DNA of 64,000 bases from Schistocephalus solidus (taxonomy: Eukaryota > Platyhelminthes > Cestoda > Diphyllobothriidea > Diphyllobothriidae): positions 1 through 64,000 of the forward strand of contig WEDG01003324.1 in NCBI GenBank assembly GCA_017591395.1, written 5' to 3'. A program made the translations under genes and the position numbers. Below the pieces are notes generated by a model that ran no database searches, was not told where the DNA came from, and saw nothing but the letters and a program-made list of their open reading frames with translations. Position 1 is the stretch's first letter. Each line of letters starts with the position of its first letter. This document shows positions 55,010-64,000 of the stretch, one piece after another.

Positions 55010-57755
55010 GGCTGCAATGAACAACGCTGCCTTATTGGTTGTCATCAGTTAACTACCCTCAACCGCAGTTGTGGGCACCTGAAATGCGAACCCGGGATCT
55101 TTGGTCATTGAGTCCAACGCCCTAATCCTTTAATCACGGCTTGCTGTCCTGTCAATTGCTGTTCAGTCAAACGTTTCGCTGAGGGCGAATTTTTCGGTCT
55201 GTCCATTCCGTCAGGGATCCTTTGCCACAAGAACAGTGGTCATCCAGAAGTTCGAGATGGAGTCCAGTACATCAGGCTTATAAAACTCTTGTACCAGTGA
55301 TCATATCCCCTTCTTCACGACAACTTATCTCTCAATTGAGGCTCTATATGTGCTCGCGTAACTGGGGCAACCGAGTCGAAGACCAGTGGAAATTCAAAGA
55401 GAAACGGCCATCTTTTAGATGTCCTTTTGTACAGACATTGTTTCTGGTTCCCAAAATATAACAAGTTTCAGCTTTCACACAAAAAACTCCCATCTTTTAC
55501 TTTCAGTGTGTTAACTGCCTCTTTAAAATGTGCTTTGTATCGCCTATACCACAGGGAAAAGTATACGGGAAGTATTTTGTGTTCTATACCCCAGGGTAAA
55601 ATATTTATATACTTCATTTGAATTAAAGGTGGTTGTTTTCCTACGAAAACTGACCTTTTTAGGCTGGCTGACAATCATTTTTTGTTTGTTTTTTGAGAAG
55701 GTAAAGGTGACCGAAGGTCCCCTCTAAGAAACTAAGAGCAGACTTCTGGAAGCAGTCATTGATGGTTTTGAACACATGGCTTTTACGATTTTCGTATGTT
55801 CCCACTTCTCATTTACATCGTCTTTGTCTGGTATCTAGAAGGCAGAAGCAATCTGTACCACAAATTTACGGTACTGAATGTGGCTCCTCAGTAGAACATC
55901 GAGGACGCCTTAGATATTTAGGATCTTTTGCCTTGATTTATCCACTAATTCTCAACCTCTTATTGAAGAATAAATTCTACATACATGGCTCAGTTCGAAA
56001 GGAAATAAGACGAATGAACAGACGGGAACATGACACAAGCATACGGAAATAAGGTAAAAAGATATTCTTTATATACGGCCACTAGACCGGCCCGGAAAAA
56101 ATGTCGCAAATCCTCTTAGAACAATTCCCTTGACTCTGTCATATTTATTGGCTTGCATCATCATTGGTTAAAATTCTTGCCAAAAATGTCATCTCTCGAC
56201 TTCGTAGTGTAAGCTGTCTTTGTAGAACCTGTACTTCAATCTTTACATCCAAGAAAAACAGCACGCCCACACACGACGCAATCGATGGAAGTTTGCCCAA
56301 AACTGGGCCGAACAGTTAGCCAATCGCAAGCACCCACCACCTTTGGACAAACTGGCCGCATGAGACGTGTCCTAAAGTCCACGTTATTGCGCAGATTTTC
56401 TGCTACTGCAAGTTAAACCATTTAGGAGACAGGTGCATTTCGAAACAATTTTCTCCACGATTGTGCGTGGCAGAAACCGCAATGAATAAGTTTTTTGACG
56501 AATTCGACTGGAAATTACATTGGTGCGTGCGGGTTAGAAGATTCTGTATGGTAGATGAATAAGAACCCCGTGGTAATCCAGGTGGTCTTGCGCTGAGTTC
56601 GGTAGAGATTAGGGTTATGGCTGAGGTCAGGCTCAGGCGTAAACTTAGGGTTAATTACAAGACATGGGAATAGGAACTTCCGCCTATTTTGGGGCCTTGC
56701 GCTAACTTCCAAAGAGGTAAGGGTTGGTTTGCAGGTTCGCTTGGTTTTATGTTTAGAGTTAAGTTTACTGTTTGGATTTGCGCAGAGTTTTAGTTTAGGT
56801 AAAGACGAGGGTTTGTTTAAATGTTACTTTGAGCACAACGGTTATGACTCGATAGTTGTTACCGTTCCTTTAATTTTGCGCATAGCCACCTGGTTAAAGT
56901 GGGTTTCCCTATTCTCGCACCTTACTTAATTACCTTCAGAGTAAGGGTTAGAGTTACGATTAAGACTGGGCCAGAGTTACCTTTTATATAAAGGTTAATC
57001 ATATGGTTGGTAAAAACATGTGAATAGCTACGCTGCCTGGAAGTAAGCGCACGGCCAGCTGTATTCCTGGGAATTTCCTATTCGTTTGTCATTTTGAATA
57101 TTTATCTGCGCAAGTAGTAGAAATTAAAGTTACACCGATGACGGCAGTTTTAGTACGTATAGCTTGCGTTTACTTATCTATTATTAGTACTTGAAGCAAA
57201 CTCCAGTGGTACGCCGGTTCAGATTGGTCCTCACTCGGGCAGCTTACTTACTGGACATCGACGGTGTGCTCCCCTGAACAGCACAGCTAACTTAATTATT
57301 CCGATCTGAACTTTTTCCATCCGTTCCCCAAAACACGCCTACATCCTCGGAGCTCAGAAGTTCATAGTCCCTCATGAGAAAAATTCATTTGTTGGCCACG
57401 TCTGAATCCACTATGGAGGAGAATTCGCGCCAACTTGAAGTGCGTTAGGTCCTTGTATCAGAGTGAATAAAAGTCGATTCCTGAGCTTACACTGCGACGA
57501 GTGCAGTCGGGAATATTTAAAGTCGCGCTGAAGGCGCACCTACAGGATTGGATACGTGTGTTGCGTTGTATTATGAAACGTCGACGTTAAACTTTCATCG
57601 GTGGTCGCACATCGATGGACAACCAATTAGCGGAAAAGTATTTTCCATGACAAACTGGAGACCGGACTGGCCAATGTTATTTTCCTTTCCCTTGACGATC
57701 AGTTGATAGGGGCTACTTCTTATCTCAGTTTCGCAGATTATAAATAATTAAAGTA
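55010..57755. other. Gene-free stretch
   Basis: No recognised domain. The longest frame (55759-56052) has neither homology that I recognise nor splice context. Confidence 0.4.
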
Positions 57756-57759
57756 TTTG

Positions 57760-58160
57760 AATTGGTGGCCTCGGTGCGATTCGAATCAACTTGGGTACAG
57801 CCAAAGTGCTAACTACCCGTACTACAAGGCCCTCCACCGAACGCCATAGAGTTTCATCGTGCAAGTCAAGATGCTCACCAGCTCTACTGCAAAATAAGGA
57901 AACTGTCAATTCTTTCACCTAATTTTGAATGCACAGGCAGGATTTCCTAAGCAATCAATATACAACCCACATTATGATTACTAGTCTCACATATATGACA
58001 TTTGTCTTGGTGTATTTTTGATCTATCTATTTGATCCCATTGTGAAAAACTCGACCACTTCGTTGGGAGTTGAAATCATGACCCCAAAGTCAAGGCTGGA
58101 GTACAGCCAACTCAAATGGCATTAAACCCATGGCTACTGGTTAAGGCCTTATATTTCAGG
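57760..58160 (-). repeat. Two diverged SINE-B copies, inverted
   Basis: One at 57760-57960 (GGTGGCCTCGGTGCGATTCG, CTACAAGGCCCTCCACCG, tail CAGGATTTCCTAAGCAATCA) and one at about 58045-58135 (GTGAAAAACTCGACCACTTC, GTACAGCCAACTCAAATGGC). Confidence 0.68.
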
Positions 58161-58649
58161 TGGTTATATACTAAAACCGCGCCCTATCACTCGTTGGTAC
58201 GTCTCTCAACAGGACCACAGAGCTCTTAAAAATAGTTTCATTTGAATTATTGAACCCTCCATAAAATGCCAATGAATAATTGACTTGAAATGACCAAGTT
58301 GTCTCCATTTTTGCCTATAATAATTTTTTATAAAATTCCACACTCGTGAACAAGGAAAAATATCTGAAGCGCAAAGTGCAAGTTGGTTGTCTCATCGCAG
58401 TGCTCCAAAGAGATCCAGCACACGTAAAATAATTCACAAAGAGCAAAGATATTACATCTTTTTTGCTGAATTTGTAGACAGATTAGCTTTCCGCGCCTAC
58501 TCCTTCACCAGAAAGGCCTTATGAGATCTCGAACATGAACTGCACTAAATCCAAACCACGAAAAAGACAATTGTGGCAGCATCCATCCGAATCCAGCTTA
58601 CCACCACGGCTCTCTTTCAGTCACATTTGAACATTGATATCTTTAGCTA

Positions 58650-59170
58650 TTGCATCGGTACCTAGGCTAGGGCGAATAACTCCGCGTTTGGTATCTAAGA
58701 CACGTCTTCTTGCCCGTTGTTTTGGTCAGTAGCTAAAAGTAATGGCCCCCCATGGCAGTGGCATGGCCTGCGATACAGCACGGACTGACTCATCGAGAGT
58801 GCTCTGTGTCCCCGTCCTTCCCCAGTGTAGCTGGAATTAGAGACACTGGTGCATCTAACAGGAGACGAGACCGCGCCATGCTGAGTCACCAAGTGTGGGC
58901 TGGGAATGGCATGGAGACCATCGCCCGGTTGGGCTTCATTGTTCGTGGCAAGCGCTAAGAGGGTGGGGCGGCGAAAGCATAGTGTGGGGAACTAGGTTGC
59001 CCAGCTCCACGTCACGCGCTCCAGACCACCAGTGGGTGACCGACGCTCGGGTTTGGGGGTACAAGGGTTATCAGGACCTGTGCGTTGATGGAAGAAGTTC
59101 TGGGCACCACGGACACAGATACAGTGTGCCTGCTGATTATTATCCACAGCTCGATATTACACATGGTTGA
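58650..59170. other. GC-rich island, unclassified
   Basis: About 500 bp with clearly higher GC than its surroundings and overlapping open frames on both strands (58752-58958, 58895-59170 plus; 58695-58892 minus). I recognise no domain. It may be an unclassified repeat. Confidence 0.4.
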
Positions 59171-59479
59171 ATTCGCCTTGGAGACTAGAATTGTTTTCAG
59201 TCATATTAAAGTTTTGCTAGACTTACAGCTGCTTGGCATCCCCTGCGTATAGGAAGAAGGTTCACGCACGTTCAAGTCTAAGAATGGTGTTCAAATGAGC
59301 TAAGGGTATACCCCGAGCAGCAGATCAACTCTCAACGTTCCTGCAAGCATTCACTTCAGGAAGGAAAATTCTCCTTTTCTGCCTTTGGAATCCCGTTTAA
59401 CTTCGATCTCATGGGCTGAATATGAGGAGAGGCGGAAAGAATATTGTTATGGGTCTAACAGATGTAGTCAAAGGGCAAA

Positions 59480-60010
59480 CATGATACTGCAGAATATGTT
59501 ACAGATCTTTTAGGGATGAATGTCCATGATTGACAAGAATTTATTTTAAACGAAATAGCAAGCCCATTGAAATTTAAGTAATTTGTATTGGGTGACTAGG
59601 CAAGTTTCCCAAGGACTTCCTGCGCATTAAGGTTCAAAATGACAAATGGTTGAACAGCATTCAAGAAAAGCAAGTGAAGCCTCTCAACAGTAATAAAATG
59701 ATTACTTATGATAAGGAATTTACCGCCGACTTTGGTGTTTACCACGAAAAGTTAACTATGGTTTTCTGCATCTAAGGATACTCTTGTTAAAAATGTCGAA
59801 TAACAGAGTCATATGTGGTGCCTGTCACTTAGAAAGATTTACTGATCTGTCAGAAAGCATGAAAATCCAGAAAAGCGTCTCAAAACGGGCTGTAAAGAGT
59901 GCCATCGTTATGGTTGCCAAAGTAGTCTCTCGTAAAGCCGCTAAGAAGGCGTCAAAGCCCCAGGTGTCAAAGACCGACAAGAAGAAAAGGAGGAGGAAGG
60001 ACTCCTACGT
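59480..60010 (+). pseudogene. Unrecognised decayed coding-like stretch, Lys/Ala-rich at the end
   Basis: One frame reads FPKDFLRIKVQNDKWLNSI and on to ITYDKEFTADFGVYHEKLTM (about 59605-59765), then breaks. The next open frame (59784-60107) reads AVKSAIVMVAKVVSRKAAKK and ends in KKKRRRKD, a basic, Ala-rich composition like a linker-histone or nucleic-acid-binding tail. I cannot name the family. The breaks suggest an old element. Confidence 0.3.
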
Positions 60011-60034
60011 CTGCATATATATATATATATGCAG
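60011..60034. repeat. Perfect 24-bp palindrome with an AT core
   Basis: CTGCA and TGCAG arms enclose alternating TA; the whole 24 bp equals its own reverse complement. It probably arose from a short TA microsatellite. Confidence 0.9.
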
Positions 60035-63000
60035 ATTGATCATCATCACCGATTGTCATTGGCAAACGTCCCAATATTCGAAAAGAAACTGTTTTGTAAG
60101 GGAATGAAATACAATATTTCTGATTAGAGTCAAATAGTTGACGGCTGCAATGGAAGTTGCCTACCAATTTCAAGCTTATCAAGTCATTTCGAATTTCGCA
60201 CCTCCGTGGACCTGTACCTACAAACGCCTTGTTAGAGCCCGTTGAGCCTGAAAAACTTGCTTCCTGGTCAGGCTAGTTCTTCATTAACTCAGCTGAAAGC
60301 GTATCAGTGCGCTATTCTGGAACCAATGATAGTAAGCTAAAAAATAATCGTTTTTAGTTAAATACTGTTTATGCGCGTGATAAGATGGTTGTTTGGTGTA
60401 TATTATAGTGCCTCTTCGCATCGAGGCGAGTCACTTTGGACGTCATATACGCCCTAAGAGATGTCGTTGATTCTCTGCCCTTCGCATGCACTGCGCTGAG
60501 CTTCCTTTCTTTGCTGAAGTCTGTGTGTGCGTTCCGATTAACCTGGTGAAGAAGACGAGCATCCAGCAACTATTTTGTCCAAGTTAACAGGTCCACGTGA
60601 TACCCTGGAGGCAGTTTTGACGCTAAATTACAATCGATACTAGAAGAGAGAGAGAGAGAGGTACACTTCATTTTAAAAGTTTATTTCCAGAATCGTCAGC
60701 AAAGCACCCTTCATTCACTGTGAGTAAGATAAGGCACACAAACCAAATAATAGGAGAAGATAACATACCATTGACCGAAGACTGCAGCTATCGAAGAATT
60801 ACCCTTAAATGAATCGCAAAATTTAGATTAAATCGGAATTCCTTCAAAACAATACCAGATTTGTGCGCTAATGACGCCGTTATTTTAGTTTGAATAAACA
60901 AAAAGGGTTAAAAACTGTTATATCATGGTCGAAATAGGCCGCTCAATTTCAAATGCTTACTCAATTTATGAGACATGCTTAACTGAAGAGCAACTTCACA
61001 TAGGTAGAAAGGCTGTTTTGAGCCAAATAGGCTATTTCCCCTACGAAATTTATCGTATAATTAAACAACTGTTAATCCTTTCTTCTTTGGCTCACGTCAA
61101 AACAATTTTTAAAACTAATTTAGATTACTTCTGTTCAAAGGAATGCCATTGTCTGTCTTTATACAGTCGCTGACCTGCTTCATGAAATGGGTTTTAGTTT
61201 AGGAAAGATTGCCTAAGTGGGGTTGGATTATTAATCATCACGCGGAACAAGCCCTAGATATCTATGATATGCTGGAAGGCCAGCTTTGGAATGCACTCGA
61301 TAAAAACGACTGATAAATTAGCAGGTATTTTTTTTCTATTGAGATTAAATGCCTCTACAAATTCAATTATATTCTATAGAAATGTGAACAAAAATTACAT
61401 TTCTTCTACAAATGTGATAGGCACACAGATCTTCTTAAAATAAAGACTATTATTCGATTTTTAACAGTTTTTTTATGTGAAATGTTTTTGATATCGAGTT
61501 ATCTCCATTCAATTTGTGTTTAACCTGTTCGTTTATTTATGCCCCACAGGAAATATATATAGCGTAGTTAACCTCCATTCAAAAGATTGTGTGTTTACCA
61601 TGCGGTATCCTCTTTATAGCACAGAGGCATAAATTATAGTCCTCGAATGAAAAACATACAGCTTGACGACTGAAATGCTGAAACGAAAATGCATTGGCAG
61701 CTCGGGCTCAAAATAATTCAGAATTGGAAAACTTTTAAAAACCTAAATATGCCTTTCCTTTGCGTATCAAATTTTATGAAGACATGTTTGGCTTCCAAAT
61801 GAGAAGAAGAAAAGCTTATGTTTGTTTAACTTTTCTTCAAAATATATTGGAATTTTTAGTGGCACCGAAAATCAGTAGAACAAATGCATACTTATTTAGA
61901 GGGTATTTCGTATCGAATGCGATTCTTGCAGGCAGCAGAAAAGACGCGCATTCTAACGTACGCATCCTGTAAATATTTTATAGGTGTGGCCCCATAAATT
62001 CAGACTTTGAGGGCTCTAGGTCCAAATCCAACCTATCATAAACATTGGGCGCCGACGATTTTAGTTTACGTTAATCAGAAAGCTGACTTATACTGGAATG
62101 TCGAATCCACCGTTTGCTCAAGTTTAGGCACATATAAGTCCGCAAATGGTACTTGCTGCAAATTATTTTGCTACGCCAAAGAATTATTCGCAATACCTGT
62201 AGACATGCATCTAGCAAATTATGGTGTGTTGCTTTTGATCGGACCAGCTGAAGTAAAATATGGTGTCTCACTTTACTCCCGTGTCAATTTCTGTAAGGAG
62301 ACAGCTTGAACAGTAAGGTTTACATTGCATAGATAATGGCGTAATACTCTTTTAACATTTTCCGTCTAATGATGAATTAACCCTGTTTTGGTATTAAGTG
62401 CAACTTAACCAGCGTTAACGTCATCCTAGGAAGTATGTTGTTTTTGTGGACGTTTCAGGAAAGCATTTCAAAATTTGCTTACACAGGCCACTGCTGAACA
62501 AAAGTAACTGCCTTACTGCAATCGAATTTTTGCGGATAACTGATAGACAACACATTTTATAAATTCAGAAAAACTGACTAGGATATCACCCGAGAACCGG
62601 GAAGCCCAAACGTGTTGACACGGCTCTATTGTAACTCAATTATTAGAAAATCAATATAAGGTCTCAGAGATTGGGAAGAAGCTGGTATTTAATAAAATTA
62701 GCTAGAGTAACATGCAGTCACTAGAGGTCTGCAATTTTCGTCCAGCTTCCCCTACGTCGTTGCAGGCCCCAACATTACAACATATTTGGTAGACAACTGT
62801 GGTGGATTCGGTAGGGGCCTATAAATTCCTGCGTCATTCAATGAATAAAGACCAGGACCTAGGCATATGAGCGAAGACGGCCCCACGATGAACCCACTGG
62901 AAGAGGAGGCAGGCTCACAACCACCCTCGAGCGATTTGAGGTTGCCCAACACCAGCGACCGTCAAGTCGTACATACATCAACGCAGAGGCAGAGGCAGCG

Positions 63001-63200
63001 AACGGGAGACAAAGCGATCTGTCCAGGTCTGACAAGTTCAGCCTGACATTTAAGACACGGATCGATATTATCAGTAGACGATTTTTGACGATGAAGAGCT
63101 GGCCAAGCTCTCAGAAAAGTCAGTGACAATACCAACCAGTGCCGATGAGCACTTAACATTAAGCACTCATCCTGGAAAGCCTACATTTAAGAATTTTAGA
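60035..63200. other. Gene-free stretch
   Basis: Several 60-100-codon frames (60925-61173, 61760-61972, 62007-62309) have no recognised domain. A short GA run lies at 60645-60660. A family-F-like end (CAGTCGCTGACCTGC) occurs at 61165. Confidence 0.4.
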
Positions 63201-63207
63201 AAAAAGA

Positions 63208-63790
<583 letters not shown>

Positions 63791-64000
63791 TGCGTCATTA
63801 TTTAAATTTCTGAATCTGTGTGTATTGTGTGTGGTTGGGGCAAGTTAATTCGCCCATACAACTCCTATTTGTGTGATAAACTGTTTTGACATATTTCTTC
63901 AAATGTCGTTGACATTCAAAAGCAAATTTCCTCATATAGAAAGTGAATTTAGGCCTTATATAGCACTGCGTAAACTGTCCTGACTTTGCTCGGCGTGGTA

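Noticed and set aside
56141..56330. Minus-strand FLDVKIEV reading as a Penelope or other RT remnant
   Set aside because: Only one short motif matches, and the expected downstream YRKPT-type motif is absent.

Overview
The window looks like repeat-rich nuclear DNA from a flatworm, most likely a tapeworm and possibly of the Diphyllobothriidea. The reasons are a flatworm-type 28S/ITS2 fragment, one animal multi-exon gene with kilobase introns, and dense remnants of retroelements typical of large flatworm genomes (CR1-like and RTE LINEs, a Penelope-like element, tRNA-derived SINEs). The taxonomic call is inference; no species-diagnostic sequence can be tested here.

The central result is one intact gene on the + strand, about 16.77 to 41.25 kb. 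Nine exons (perhaps ten) join in a compatible phase at GT/AG sites into a predicted protein of 663 residues. Its coiled-coil core, central part and basic helical segment line up in order with the animal SSX2IP/ADIP (afadin- and alpha-actinin-binding) family. Introns run from 82 bp to about 7 kb and hold most of the mobile DNA described here, including a 430 bp GAA tract.

Layout: 1-925 degenerate GAT microsatellite; 926-2700 orphan 28S 5' part plus ITS2, minus strand; 3.44-6.04 kb decayed DNA-transposon transposase followed by a decayed DUF4806 domain; 7.1-10.0 kb decayed CR1-like LINE (minus) and a second CR1-like 3' end at 10.3-11.1 kb (plus); 11.1-14.9 kb nothing recognised; 14.9-16.0 kb family-E repeats; 16.8-41.2 kb SSX2IP with, in its introns, a long AT-rich repeat family, a 66-bp-arm foldback, a Penelope long-repeat-like module with a hammerhead-like core, a Penelope GIY-YIG fragment, family-E copies and many SINE-A copies; 42.9 kb to the end is mostly gene-free, with a SINE-B cluster (48.1-50.9 kb), an RTE endonuclease remnant (53.5-54.2 kb), AT-rich repeats and a closing GAA/GAT microsatellite.

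Apart from SSX2IP, every recognisable coding region carries stops or frameshifts, so I expect one live protein gene. Repeat family names (SINE-A, SINE-B, family E, family F) are my own labels from copies compared inside the window.
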